Below, in pieces: positions 44,312-53,254 of a DNA stretch of 64,000 nt. This DNA comes from Pseudomonas graminis (lineage in GTDB: Bacteria; Pseudomonadota; Gammaproteobacteria; Pseudomonadales; Pseudomonadaceae): assembly GCF_001705435.1 (NCBI RefSeq), contig NZ_MDEN01000054.1, positions 1 to 64,000 of the forward strand, in the 5' to 3' direction. The notes under the pieces are model-generated. The model was not told where the DNA came from, made no database searches, and worked only from the letters and a program-made list of their open reading frames with translations. The position numbers were made by a program, and so were the translations under genes. Every line of letters starts with the position of its first letter. Position 1 is the stretch's first letter.

Positions 44312-44627
44312 TCTTCGAGAGCTGAATGAATTACTAGTTGCTCACAACTGTTTACATGCAATTAGTATTGAGTTGGATATAGATGCGATGGCCTATGATT
44401 TGTGTCTGTCCATTTCGGCCAGTGAAGAGATAGGTGCTGAGGTGGTAGTTATAAATTTCATTGATATTAGCCAATTTGCGTTTCGTGATTTTGGCGGCGG
44501 ACTAACTCAGTTAATGCATATGAGCATTAATAGGCTGGATTCTGGGCTCGATAGGGTGCGCTATCAATTGAGTGATCTTGAGGATGGAAAGTTATCGTTT
44601 TGTTTTTCATCTTTTTTGGTTGCTTAA
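44304..44627 (+). CDS. Orphan CDI immunity protein, module 3
   Basis: A 107-residue acidic protein starting MISLRELNELLVAHNCLHAI. Its ATG overlaps the terminal stop of the interrupted toxin frame by eight bases, marking it as the cognate immunity gene. AT-rich codon use differs from the FHA repeats. Retention of an open immunity frame beside a broken toxin fits selection for protection only. Confidence 0.75.
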   Translation: MISLRELNELLVAHNCLHAISIELDIDAMAYDLCLSISASEEIGAEVVVINFIDISQFAFRDFGGGLTQLMHMSINRLDSGLDRVRYQLSDLEDGKLSFCFSSFLVA

Positions 44628-44646
44628 AGGTGTGGATCAAAGAGAT

Positions 44647-44666
44647 AAAAGGGGGCGGATCTCTTA
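44647..44666. repeat. Junction palindrome E3
   Basis: AAAAGGGGGCGGATCTCTTA, a degenerate E-family sequence, lies about 20 bases after the module 3 immunity stop and starts the module 4 toxin remnant. Confidence 0.7.
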
Positions 44667-44964
44667 GCTGGTTCGCGGTTGCGATCAATGGCGATACGAT
44701 TACCGTGGTGGTGATGGATGCGAAGTCTTCGGTGAATGGCGTGAGTAAGGCCGGTACGCCGCATGGGGACCCGAGGACGCGGTTGGAGGGGGGGCTGGGT
44801 AATAGATCAATTGCCGACTCCGATCCTGCTTTACGCGATGCTTTGCAAGCGGCGTTGGATTCGGGAAAAACAAGGTTCAAGGTGTAACAGTCAAGGTCTG
44901 TATTCCCGCCCCCGGTAAAACAGGTGTAGAAGAATTTAAGGTAGAACCATGGATCAAGAAGTAA
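44667..44964 (+). pseudogene. Orphan CdiA toxin tail with frameshift, module 4
   Basis: The frame reads INGDTITVVVMDAKSSVNG then GDPRTRLEGGLGNRSIADSD and stops at 44885-44887. Another frame continues from 44881 as GVTVKVCIPAPGKTGVEEFK and ends VEPWIKK at 44964. A one-base deletion in the AAGGTG around 44880 would explain the switch. The end overlaps the next ATG by 16 bases, again the toxin-immunity pattern. It lacks any upstream cdiA homology and begins at palindrome E3. Confidence 0.65.
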
Positions 44965-45185
44965 TTCAGTGCGAGCGCTCGGGCGTAAACCCGAAATGGC
45001 CCTCCTACAAAAGTGTGCCGGGGCGCATAGCTAAGGGGCCCCACGTCTCAGATGAATACGAGTTGAATGGCATCCGTGAATATGTTGAGCGCGGCGATGC
45101 AGTTGCGAAGCCATCAATGCCTGTTCCGAATAGTGACAACCTTACGCGTAGTAGCTCCGAGTGGATGGCCGTCACACGAAGTTAA
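44949..45185 (+). pseudogene. Truncated orphan gene, probable immunity remnant, module 4
   Basis: A 78-codon frame starting MDQEVIQCERSGVNPKWPSY. Its stop TAA is formed inside palindrome E4 (45180-45206), so the natural 3' end appears to have been lost at that junction. Its start overlaps the end of the module 4 toxin, which supports an immunity origin. The protein itself shows no recognisable family. Confidence 0.55.
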
Positions 45186-45206
45186 AGGGGACGGACTCCT
45201 TTAACT
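45180..45206. repeat. Junction palindrome E4
   Basis: AGTTAAAGG and CCTTTAACT are perfect nine-base inverted arms around GGACGGACT, giving the longest arms of the family. It cuts the module 4 immunity remnant and precedes a copy of the cdiA linker. Confidence 0.88.
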
Positions 45207-45225
45207 CTTAAAGCTCTCCACACTT

Positions 45226-45398
45226 GGCAATTCCGGCAGCGGCGGGTTCTCGGTTCCGAGCCACCAGGCCGGCGCGGGTGGCATTGCAGCCGTCGAACAG
45301 GTCGCAGGTGTCGCAAGCGTCACGGGTGTTGGGGGCGTAGCCGGTGTCCGCGGTGTTACCGGTGTCACAGGCGCAGCAGGTGTCACTGGCGTCTCGGA
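45226..45398 (+). pseudogene. Displaced cdiA linker fragment 3
   Basis: About 173 bases nearly identical to cdiA 35738-35912, covering the V-x-G-V tripeptide linker (GVAGVRGVTGVTGAAGVTGV in cdiA). It ends exactly where palindrome E5 begins, in the codons for GVSD/E. This is the only cdiA-derived part of module 5. Confidence 0.88.
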
Positions 45399-45399
45399 T

Positions 45400-45420
45400 A
45401 AAAGGGGACGGACCCCTTTT
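45400..45420. repeat. Junction palindrome E5
   Basis: AAAAGGGG-ACGGA-CCCCTTTT, a perfect eight-base-arm palindrome, at the join of the linker fragment and a toxin tail. It is the clearest copy of the family consensus. Confidence 0.9.
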
Positions 45421-45421
45421 T

Positions 45422-45532
45422 ACCCATGCTAAATTGCGGGAAAAATGGATGGCGGAGGGGATGCAATGGTGGAGTATGAATCAATTGCGACCTGATGCTT
45501 GGGATCCCGTTGCGCAATTAAAAAATAGTTAA
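45422..45532 (+). pseudogene. Orphan toxin tail, module 5
   Basis: An open frame without a start reading THAKLREKWMAEGMQWWSMN and ending in DAWDPVAQLKNS. It looks like the last 36 residues of a toxin, joined out of frame to the cdiA linker through palindrome E5. No immunity gene follows; another palindrome (E6, 45528-45550) overlaps its stop. Confidence 0.55.
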
Positions 45533-45617
45533 AGGGGAGGGGCCCACTTGTTGCAGCGATAAGAGGGGATGGGCCTTTTAATTTTCATTCAGGGGATAAG
45601 AGTGGGCGGACCACCAT
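45528..45617. repeat. Cluster of degenerate junction palindromes E6-E8
   Basis: Three decayed family members occur close together: AGTTAAAGGGGAGGGGCCCA (from 45528), AAGAGGGGATGGGCCTTTTA (from 45561) and AAGAGTGGGCGGACCACC (from about 45598). They may be scars of modules lost completely. The remaining gap to the lipoprotein gene holds no gene. Confidence 0.6.
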
Positions 45618-45692
45618 GCGCGAAATACGGAGAGTCACCGCGATGACTCTCAAAAAACGGCGCTTACTCCAGAACTTCTCTAAGGAATACCT

Positions 45693-47096
45693 GTGCAACG
45701 AATTGCGTTACTGCTTTCCATAGCAGCCGTCGGTGGGTGTGTTAGTCAGCCAGTGTCGCTGAGCAAAAGTGCGGTGAAGGCATATGACGTTTTTCTGGGT
45801 CAACCTGTGGTAGCTGATACGGTATTCCGTGACGGAGACAGATTGAATTTCCAGCTCGTCGCGCCGAAAACAGATGCAATGCCGGAACGCACCGTTGTTC
45901 AAATGGAGGCGTCTTGCACCGTGGCGCAACTGCGTGTCGCTTACATTGATGCTCCCCTTGCACGGATTTATATCAATAGGCAAAACGGGGTGTTCGTGGG
46001 CGCACGCCCCCTGACTTCATCCCTTTATTCAGGGCTCATCAGTAACCCGAGTTTCATTCACGCCTGTTCTGAGACACCGCAGCCCGACTGGAGAGTCGTC
46101 AACGTAAAAGAGGATGACCAGTGGGTGTTGCTTGATCGGCACAGCATCAAACAGCAAGGCTCTGAAACGCTGTTCTGGGGGGCGTATGACAATAACAAAA
46201 TAGTGACGGATGCGTCGCAAGGCACGCCGTCTGCCCAAAAGCGTGAACACTATGCTGTCGATTGCACCGAGCACAAGTTTCGTCGGCTGGCCAGTTATGA
46301 CGTTGATATATTTAACAGCGTGATAGACGGTGAGACCCCGTCTAATCCAGTCGTTAAGCCTGTTGCGCAAGCCAGCGATGATTACAAGCTGTTGTTCAAG
46401 ACGCTGTGCGCCGGCGCTGAACAGCTGAAGCAATTGCCCACGTACAAGCCGCGCTACAAAGTGCGTGCTGTGCCAAGCCCATATAGTGTTGGTACGCCAG
46501 TGCTTTCTGCAATCGAAGCCCTCAATCTGCAACCGGCAGCCAAAAAACTCAGCTATTTTGCGACGAGCCGGACACCCACCCGGGAGGGTGGTGCTTCGTT
46601 GGTGTACGAAGAAAGTTTCATCACCACGGACTCGGCAAGCGGGCAGGTAGTTGTCGATCTACGCAGTGAGGCGTACGAGACACGTAGAGTTACTTGGCGG
46701 GGGTTGATTATGCTCGCCAGTACCATCACTACTTTTGACCAGAAAGTGGGCACCTATGAACTCAAAAGCTTGAGTTTTTCCGGGGATTGGCAGCGTATGC
46801 CCATAGGCTCTGTCTTGAATTACTCCGCTCAGGGTCGCCAGCACGGCGCTGAGCAACGTTGGAGCGACAGGACAGGCTACGCGGTCGACTGCACTGTAAA
46901 GCGCGAACTTAACGCCGATGAACTCAGTGCTGGACTGACGGGAAAAGCCAAGGAAATGGGCTGCACGACTCAAGGCGACAAGAACGCAATCGTTAGCAAA
47001 TTTTATTATTTGGCTGACTATGGCTATTTTTTGGCATGGGATAAGCAGAGCAGTTCGCTCTCTACTGATGAAGTTCACATTCTGAGCGTTCGCTAA
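45693..47096 (+). CDS. Uncharacterised lipoprotein
   Basis: A 467-residue protein from a GTG start with AAGGA six bases upstream. MQRIALLLSIAAVGGCVSQP is a lipoprotein signal with Cys16 as the lipidated residue. The body has no recognisable domain; several paired cysteines occur, and aromatic-rich segments such as QWVLLDRHSIKQQG suggest a beta-rich fold. It lies just right of the CDI module array and points away from it. Role unknown; an envelope-anchored protein facing the periplasm is the most that can be said. Confidence 0.72.
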   Translation: MQRIALLLSIAAVGGCVSQPVSLSKSAVKAYDVFLGQPVVADTVFRDGDRLNFQLVAPKTDAMPERTVVQMEASCTVAQLRVAYIDAPLARIYINRQNGVFVGARPLTSSLYSGLISNPSFIHACSETPQPDWRVVNVKEDDQWVLLDRHSIKQQGSETLFWGAYDNNKIVTDASQGTPSAQKREHYAVDCTEHKFRRLASYDVDIFNSVIDGETPSNPVVKPVAQASDDYKLLFKTLCAGAEQLKQLPTYKPRYKVRAVPSPYSVGTPVLSAIEALNLQPAAKKLSYFATSRTPTREGGASLVYEESFITTDSASGQVVVDLRSEAYETRRVTWRGLIMLASTITTFDQKVGTYELKSLSFSGDWQRMPIGSVLNYSAQGRQHGAEQRWSDRTGYAVDCTVKRELNADELSAGLTGKAKEMGCTTQGDKNAIVSKFYYLADYGYFLAWDKQSSSLSTDEVHILSVR

Positions 47097-47230
47097 ACGA
47101 TTGCGCTAAAAAAGAAGGTCGGCCGATCTCTTAGAGCGGGAATCAACTCCTCAGGGCACCGAGCTAATAGCTACATTTCCTTTCTGCGATCTCAGATGAG
47201 ATGTCAACTAAACCCACAGGATGTCAACCA

Positions 47231-47938
47231 ATGCGTCTGCTCCACAAACTAGCAACTCTGGCTCTCTTCACGCTCATCATCACCGGCTGCACCAATCAGA
47301 AATTCAAACCTGAATACCGTTCCCAGATCCACACCGTCAAAATCCTCCCAGTCGTCTGGTCCACCAAAGACATCACCTACATGGGCAGAGAGCAGGCATG
47401 GGGTGCGGCGCTGGGCGCAGGGGCGGGCGTGGCGGTGGGCGCGGCGACGAACGCCTCACACTTGGCAACGGCCGCGATGAGCGGCGCCGGTTTTGCGGCG
47501 GGGTATAAAGCCGGTGACCTGGCGTCGATGTCGACGGTTGAGGCGATCATCTACAACCTCAACACCGCCAACATCGACCTTGGCGGCATGGTCAAGCAAC
47601 GATTCGAAGAGCAGTTGTCCCGCACCGGGCGGTTCAAGGTGGTTGGCGAGCATGATCCGGCGGACGCGGAGATTCTTCTGACCGTCAACAACTGGGGATT
47701 TGCGTTGACCCAAGGGTTCAGCAGCGTCGTTTATCCAACGATCACTGTCACCGGCAGCATGAAGCGTGGCGACCAGTTGATCTGGCAGCGAACTGAATAC
47801 ATCTCAGCATTCAATGGCGGCAACACGTTCGGCTACGAGCCCAAACGTTATCGCACGGAGCCGGAGCTTTTACGCACCGCGCTGGATGGCATCTCGAAAA
47901 TCGTCGATGAGGCCATCGTGAAAGACCTGAACCTTTAA
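47231..47938 (+). CDS. Lipoprotein with glycine-zipper segment
   Basis: A 235-residue protein. The ATG at 47231 gives a lipoprotein signal, MRLLHKLATLALFTLIITGC, with the lipidated Cys at residue 20; an ATG at 47201 would add ten residues before it. Residues about 57-85 form a glycine/alanine zipper (GAALGAGAGVAVGAATNAS) that could insert in a membrane. The C-terminal half resembles small beta/alpha envelope lipoproteins. Probably periplasm- or outer-membrane-facing. Function unknown. Confidence 0.78.
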   Translation: MRLLHKLATLALFTLIITGCTNQKFKPEYRSQIHTVKILPVVWSTKDITYMGREQAWGAALGAGAGVAVGAATNASHLATAAMSGAGFAAGYKAGDLASMSTVEAIIYNLNTANIDLGGMVKQRFEEQLSRTGRFKVVGEHDPADAEILLTVNNWGFALTQGFSSVVYPTITVTGSMKRGDQLIWQRTEYISAFNGGNTFGYEPKRYRTEPELLRTALDGISKIVDEAIVKDLNL

Positions 47939-48166
47939 CAGCCTGGAGGAGTGACAGGTCTGAATAGCGGCGCTCCAGACAACTATGGACCGCTGCCACC
48001 CCAGCTCGCTTGTAGGCAATTTCCCAACGCCAACGTTTAGCTTTCACGCAAATCCTTCAGAACCGCCCGGCAGAGATTTCCTTCGCGGCGCTTCATCCTT
48101 TCGCTCCTTGTCCAGCGGCGTGCGGCGCTGGACAAAATTCCCAATAAGAAAAATGCGGAGTGGGTA

Positions 48167-49123
48167 ATGAAGGGTAGGAAGACGCTGTTGTGGCTAGGGC
48201 TGGCTGCGTTGGCAACCGAGGCGTTGGCCGAGTCGCAGACAACCCGCGAGGAGCAGTTCCAGTTGGGGGCGGTTGGGGTGAGCCTGGGTGTCGGTCTGCT
48301 GAATGGTCAGGCGCGGGAAAAGGTGTACGACGCTGACAACGGTCGCAAGCTCAGCCAGTTGAACTGGAGCATGAAGCAGGTACCGACGCTGCATCTGGGC
48401 CTGAAGTATCAGCCCATAGATTGGCTGTCCCTTGACCTGAACGGCTGGACGCGGGTGGCGAAGGGTGACGGGCATCTGAAGGATTACGATTGGGATGACG
48501 AGAACGCCGGCTGGAGTGACTACTCCGATCACCCGGACACTCAGGTCAGCAAAGCCTGGCAGGCCGATTTCGCCGCCACCGCCTGGGCGCTCAAGCGTGA
48601 TGCTCTCGCCCTCGGCGTGATGCTCGGTTATCAGCGCAGCCAGTTCGGCTGGCAGGCGAGAGGCGGGCGGTATACCTACTCTTCAGAGGATGGGTTTCGG
48701 GATGAGTCGGGTGAATTCCCGGCGGGGCAGAAAGGCATTTCCTATCAGCAGACCTACGACACGCCTTACCTGGGGCTGGTCGGTCTCTACCAGTTCCGCA
48801 ACTGGACGCTGGAAGGCAAGTTCAAATACAGCCAGTGGGTCCGGGCGCGAGATCACGACCGCCATCATGTCCGCGGCGTCACCTATGACGGTGATTATGG
48901 CAACAACGGCCGTATGCAAAGCCTCGCGGTTGCGCTCAGTTACCGCGTGAGTCCGCAGCTTTCGTTACGGGCGGGTGTGGATCATCAGGTATACGCCGAG
49001 GCGAAAGGCAGCACGCTGATCAAGGACACTCACAGCGGCGATCGCTTCCGTATCGCGGGTGACGCGGGGAGTCAGTCCGCCAGGACGACGATGTCCACCC
49101 TGGCGCTCACCTACGCCTTCTGA
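48167..49123 (+). CDS. Omptin-family outer-membrane protease
   Basis: A 318-residue protein with signal peptide MKGRKTLLWLGLAALATEAL (cleavage after Ala21) and a C-terminal Phe typical of ten-stranded barrels. The catalytic set of OmpT/Pla is visible: Asp106 and Asp108 in KDYDWDD, and Asp231-x-His233 in DHDRHH. The conserved GWSDYSDHPDTQ follows the first pair. It should cleave surface or extracellular peptides between basic residues and need lipopolysaccharide for activity. Monocistronic by spacing: 228 bases separate it from the upstream lipoprotein. Confidence 0.92.
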   Translation: MKGRKTLLWLGLAALATEALAESQTTREEQFQLGAVGVSLGVGLLNGQAREKVYDADNGRKLSQLNWSMKQVPTLHLGLKYQPIDWLSLDLNGWTRVAKGDGHLKDYDWDDENAGWSDYSDHPDTQVSKAWQADFAATAWALKRDALALGVMLGYQRSQFGWQARGGRYTYSSEDGFRDESGEFPAGQKGISYQQTYDTPYLGLVGLYQFRNWTLEGKFKYSQWVRARDHDRHHVRGVTYDGDYGNNGRMQSLAVALSYRVSPQLSLRAGVDHQVYAEAKGSTLIKDTHSGDRFRIAGDAGSQSARTTMSTLALTYAF

Positions 49124-49419
49124 GCCATGCCCCACACCGTGCTGGCGCCGAGATCCCCGGCACGGTTTACGCCTGAATTGAAGGGCCACGGCTCAGCTAC
49201 GCCACGCGCAGTAGGTGAGCTCAATCAGTCCCAGTGATAACGCGCCAATCAGGGCTCCGTGGCTTAACAAAAGATAACGTCATGTCGATTGTCATACGTT
49301 TCCAAAGCTGACTAGGATGGGCTCGCTTCGGTAAGCCAGTGTCGCGTGCAGGCTAGAGCGCCCGCGCGGTTCAAACGGCCTCCAGAAGAACCTAATAAAA
49401 ATAAAGGAAGGGTAGTTCC
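49124..49419. other. Intergenic region upstream of the Ycf48/RND pair
   Basis: 296 bases without a supported gene. TTGTCA at about 49277 could be a weak -35, but no good -10 follows. The region presumably holds the promoter of the next operon and the terminator of the omptin gene; neither is clear. Confidence 0.4.
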
Positions 49420-50535
49420 ATGCGTGAGCCCGTCATTCGGCGCACTCGGTTTGCGGTCATCCGGGGCCATTTCAGCGCCCGGACGCTTTTCAAGAACCTG
49501 CCTCTCCATGCGGCTCTGTCGCTCCTTATCTCTCCGATCTTCTGCGGCGCAGCCCTGGCCGCTGATGGCACGCCCGCTAATGGCACGCCCATTGATGCCC
49601 CTGCTAGCACTGGCGATTCCGCCGTTTACGCCCTCGAATCCGCAAAAGCCTCCCGCAGTCTGCTGCTGGACGTGACCCATGCCGGCAAGCGCATGGTGGC
49701 GGTGGGGGATCGCGGCCACATTCTCTATTCCGACGACCAGGGCAAAACCTGGACCCAGGCCAAAGTGCCGACGCGCCAGATGCTCACGGCGGTGTATTTC
49801 GTCGATGAGCAACACGGGTGGGCGGTGGGCCACGATGCGCAGATCCTTGCCAGCAGCGATGCCGGCGCCACCTGGACCAAACAGTTCGAAGACCTCAAAC
49901 GCGAAGCACCGCTGCTGGATGTCTGGTTCAAGGGCCTGACCACCGGGATCGCCGTGGGTGCCTATGGCGCGGTGCTGGAAACCACCGACGGCGGCCAGCA
50001 TTGGAAAGACATCGGCGACCGGTTGGACAACGAAGACCAGTTCCACCTCAACGGCATTGCGTACGTGAAGGACGCGGGCCTGTTCGTGGTCGGTGAACAG
50101 GGCAGCATGTTTCGGTCCCCGGACGATGGCCAGACCTGGGAGAAACTTGAAGGCCCTTACCAGGGCTCGTTGTTCGGCGCGGTAGGTACTGCTGAATCCA
50201 ACACGCTCCTGGTTTACGGCCTGCGCGGCAATCTGTTTCGTTCGACCGATTTTGGTACCACGTGGGAGCCCGTCCCGCTGCAGGGTGAGCGCGGGCCGCT
50301 GGAATTCAGCATCGCCAATGCCTCGCTGATGCCCGACCACTCCATCGTGTTGGTGGGCAACGGCGGCAGCGTCATGCGCAGTACGGACGATGGCCAAAGC
50401 TTCACGGTTGCCAATCGCCCGGACCGGCTTTCCTTGTCGGGCGTAGCAGAGGACGACAAAGGCAATCTGGTTCTGGTGGGACAGGGCGGCGTTCGCGTCA
50501 CCTCGCCGACGGGCGCTGACAGCGCTCAACAATAA
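49420..50535 (+). CDS. Ycf48-like beta-propeller protein
   Basis: A 371-residue exported protein. The N-terminal LPLHAALSLLISPIFCGAAL is a signal segment (cleavage near LAA/DG). Repeated blades carry the BNR-like pattern S-x-D-x-G-x-T-W: SDDQGKTWT, SSDAGATWTK, TTDGGQHWK, SPDDGQTWE and STDFGTTWEP. This is the photosystem-assembly-factor Ycf48-type propeller, common in non-photosynthetic proteobacteria next to RND transporters. It lies 26 bases before the transporter gene and probably acts as its periplasmic partner. Confidence 0.88.
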   Translation: MREPVIRRTRFAVIRGHFSARTLFKNLPLHAALSLLISPIFCGAALAADGTPANGTPIDAPASTGDSAVYALESAKASRSLLLDVTHAGKRMVAVGDRGHILYSDDQGKTWTQAKVPTRQMLTAVYFVDEQHGWAVGHDAQILASSDAGATWTKQFEDLKREAPLLDVWFKGLTTGIAVGAYGAVLETTDGGQHWKDIGDRLDNEDQFHLNGIAYVKDAGLFVVGEQGSMFRSPDDGQTWEKLEGPYQGSLFGAVGTAESNTLLVYGLRGNLFRSTDFGTTWEPVPLQGERGPLEFSIANASLMPDHSIVLVGNGGSVMRSTDDGQSFTVANRPDRLSLSGVAEDDKGNLVLVGQGGVRVTSPTGADSAQQ

Positions 50536-50561
50536 GAACAAGCAGGCGAGGACACGTCTCC

Positions 50562-52943
50562 ATGAGCAACCTTCAACACCCCCACGACAAGCCGACGCGC
50601 CTGGAACAGCTGATTTTCAACAACCGCAAGACGGTGATCGGCATCTGCCTGCTGGTCAGCGTCTTCCTGTTCTGGCAAGCGACGCTGGTGCGCCCGTCCA
50701 CCAGCTTCGAAAAAATGATCCCGCTGGGGCATCCGTTCGTTCAGAACATGATGGAACACCGCAACGACCTCGCGAACCTGGGCAACACCGTGCGTATCTC
50801 GGTGGAGGCCAAGCAGGGCGACATCTTCTCCAGGGACTACATGGAGACTCTGCGGCAGATCAACGACGAGGTCTTCTACATTTCCGGCGTCGACCGCTCC
50901 GGGCTCAAGTCGTTGTGGAGCCCCAGCGTCCGCTGGACCGAGGTGACGGAGGAGGGCTTTGCCGGCGGCGAGGTCATTCCGCAGAGCTACGACGGTTCGC
51001 AACAGAGCCTCGACAAGCTGCGCAATAACGTCCTCAAGTCCGGGCAGGTCGGGCGTCTGGTCTCCAACAACTTCAAGTCGAGCATCGTCGATGTGCCGCT
51101 GCAGGAGTTCTACCCGGACCCCAACGACCAGAGCAAACTGCTGCCGCTGGATTACCGTCAGTTCTCCCACCAGCTCGAAGAGAAGATTCGCGACAAGTAC
51201 GAAGCACAGAACCCCAACGTCGAGATTCACATCGTCGGTTTCGCCAAGAAGGTCGGCGACCTGATCGACGGGCTGATCATGGTGGTGATGTTCTTCGGCA
51301 TCGCCTTCCTGATCACCCTGGTCCTGCTGATGTGGTTCACCCGCTGCGCCCGCAGCACCATCGCGGTGTTGAGCACCACGTTGATCGCGGTGATCTGGCA
51401 GCTGGGCCTGATGCATGTAGTGGGTTTCGGGCTTGATCCCTACTCGATGCTGGTGCCCTTTCTGATCTTCGCCATCGGTATTTCCCACGGCGTGCAGAAG
51501 ATCAACGGCATCGCCCTGCAATCCAGCGATGCCGACAGTGCGCTTACCGCAGCACGCCGCACCTTTCGCCAATTGTTCCTGCCGGGGATGATCGCCATTC
51601 TTGCCGACGCTGTCGGCTTCATCACGTTGCTGATCATCGACATCGGCGTGATCCGCGAGCTGGCCATTGGCGCGTCCATTGGCGTGGCGGTGATCGTGTT
51701 CACCAACCTGATCCTTCTCCCGGTGGCGATTTCCTACGTTGGCATCAGCAAAAAAGCGGTGGTGCGAAGTAAAGAGGATGCCGTGCGTGAGCACCCGTTC
51801 TGGCGTCTGCTGTCGAACTTCGCCGCGCCGAAAGTCGCCCGCGTGTCTGTGACATTGGCCCTTGTCGCGCTGGTCGGCGGTCTCTGGTACGGCCATAACC
51901 TGAAGATCGGCGACCTCGATCAGGGCGCGCCGGAACTGCGGCCAGACTCGCGCTACAACCAGGACAACAGCTTCATCATCAACAATTACTCGACCAGCTC
52001 CGACGTGCTGGTGGTGATGGTCAAGACGCCGCCCGAGGGGTGTTCGGCGTATCAGACGCTGTCGGCCATGAACGAGCTGTCGTGGAAGATGGAAAACACG
52101 CCGGGGGTGCAATCGGCGATTTCGCTGGTGACCGTGTCCAAACAGGTTATCAAGGGGATGAACGAGGGCAATTTGAAATGGGAGTCGTTGTCGCGCAACA
52201 AGGACGTGCTCAACAGCTCAATTTCCCGCGCTGACGGTTTGTACAACAACACCTGTTCCCTGGCGCCGTTGCTGATTTTCCTCAATGACCACAAGGCCGA
52301 AACTCTGGACCGGGCCGTGCATGCGGTGCAGGAGTTTGCTCAGCAGAACAACAAGGATGGCCTGGAGTTTCTGCTCGCGGCGGGTAACGCCGGGATCGAG
52401 GCGGCCACCAACGAGGTCATCAAGCAGGCCGAGCTGACCATTCTGATTCTGGTGTACGTGTGCGTGGCGGTGATGTGCATGATCACCTTCCGTTCATGGG
52501 CGGCGACGCTGTGCATCGTCCTGCCGCTGGTGCTGACGTCGGTGCTGGGTAACGCGCTGATGGCGTTCATGGGGATTGGCGTGAAAGTCGCGACCCTGCC
52601 GGTGGTGGCGCTCGGGGTGGGGATCGGGGTCGATTACGGGATTTACATCTACAGCCGACTGGAGAGTTTCCTGCGGGCGGGGCTGCCGTTGCAGGAAGCG
52701 TATTACCAGACCCTTAAATCCACGGGCAAAGCGGTGTTGTTCACCGGCCTGTGTCTGGCGATCGGGGTGTGCACCTGGATCTTCTCGGCCATCAAGTTCC
52801 AGGCCGACATGGGCCTGATGCTGACCTTCATGCTGCTGTGGAACATGTTCGGCGCCCTGTGGCTGTTGCCAGCGCTGGCGCGGTTCCTGATCAAACCGGA
52901 GAAGATGGCGGGCAAGGTCGGGAACTCGTTGTTTTCCCATTGA
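50562..52943 (+). CDS. RND-superfamily (MMPL-type) transporter
   Basis: A 793-residue inner-membrane protein with an RND layout: one N-terminal helix (FNNRKTVIGICLLVSVFLFW), a periplasmic domain, then five helices (about 235-410), repeated in the second half. Typical elements are GISHGVQKINGIAL in the first half and GVGIGVDYGIYIYSRLESFL in the second. MMPL/HpnN-type proteins of this size export lipids or hydrophobic compounds. It is translationally close to the propeller gene, and no outer-membrane factor or adaptor gene is adjacent. Confidence 0.9.
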   Translation: MSNLQHPHDKPTRLEQLIFNNRKTVIGICLLVSVFLFWQATLVRPSTSFEKMIPLGHPFVQNMMEHRNDLANLGNTVRISVEAKQGDIFSRDYMETLRQINDEVFYISGVDRSGLKSLWSPSVRWTEVTEEGFAGGEVIPQSYDGSQQSLDKLRNNVLKSGQVGRLVSNNFKSSIVDVPLQEFYPDPNDQSKLLPLDYRQFSHQLEEKIRDKYEAQNPNVEIHIVGFAKKVGDLIDGLIMVVMFFGIAFLITLVLLMWFTRCARSTIAVLSTTLIAVIWQLGLMHVVGFGLDPYSMLVPFLIFAIGISHGVQKINGIALQSSDADSALTAARRTFRQLFLPGMIAILADAVGFITLLIIDIGVIRELAIGASIGVAVIVFTNLILLPVAISYVGISKKAVVRSKEDAVREHPFWRLLSNFAAPKVARVSVTLALVALVGGLWYGHNLKIGDLDQGAPELRPDSRYNQDNSFIINNYSTSSDVLVVMVKTPPEGCSAYQTLSAMNELSWKMENTPGVQSAISLVTVSKQVIKGMNEGNLKWESLSRNKDVLNSSISRADGLYNNTCSLAPLLIFLNDHKAETLDRAVHAVQEFAQQNNKDGLEFLLAAGNAGIEAATNEVIKQAELTILILVYVCVAVMCMITFRSWAATLCIVLPLVLTSVLGNALMAFMGIGVKVATLPVVALGVGIGVDYGIYIYSRLESFLRAGLPLQEAYYQTLKSTGKAVLFTGLCLAIGVCTWIFSAIKFQADMGLMLTFMLLWNMFGALWLLPALARFLIKPEKMAGKVGNSLFSH

Positions 52944-53254
52944 CCACACCCGGTGCCCTGGTAGGAACGGCTTCTGCCGGGAAGAGGCCGGTATTGCACA
53001 CGCAAAACTTGTGGATCGGGGACAGATTAATTTACGGTGAAGCGTTGTAAATAAATCAGTCCCCTTTCAGTGTGCCCTTTCAGTGTGCGGTCCCCAGTAG
53101 GACCGGCTTCAGCCGGGAAGAGGCCGGTGTTGTCACCGCAAAATTTACGGTGTGGCGACCGACGCTTTCCCGGCTAAAGCCGGTCCCACATTTGAGTTCG
53201 CATCCAATCTCAGTGCTGCACGGAATGCCATCCCATTGTTGGTGATTATCGGCC
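52944..53254. repeat. REP and palindromic-element cluster
   Basis: This 311-base gap holds a REP-like unit at 52961-52984, a 47-bp palindromic element at 53018-53064 (as at 18951-18997), a forward REP at 53098-53120 and a reverse REP at 53166-53190 forming a REPIN-like pair. It separates converging transcripts of the transporter and the 3-hydroxyacyl-CoA dehydrogenase. No gene is supported. Confidence 0.88.
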
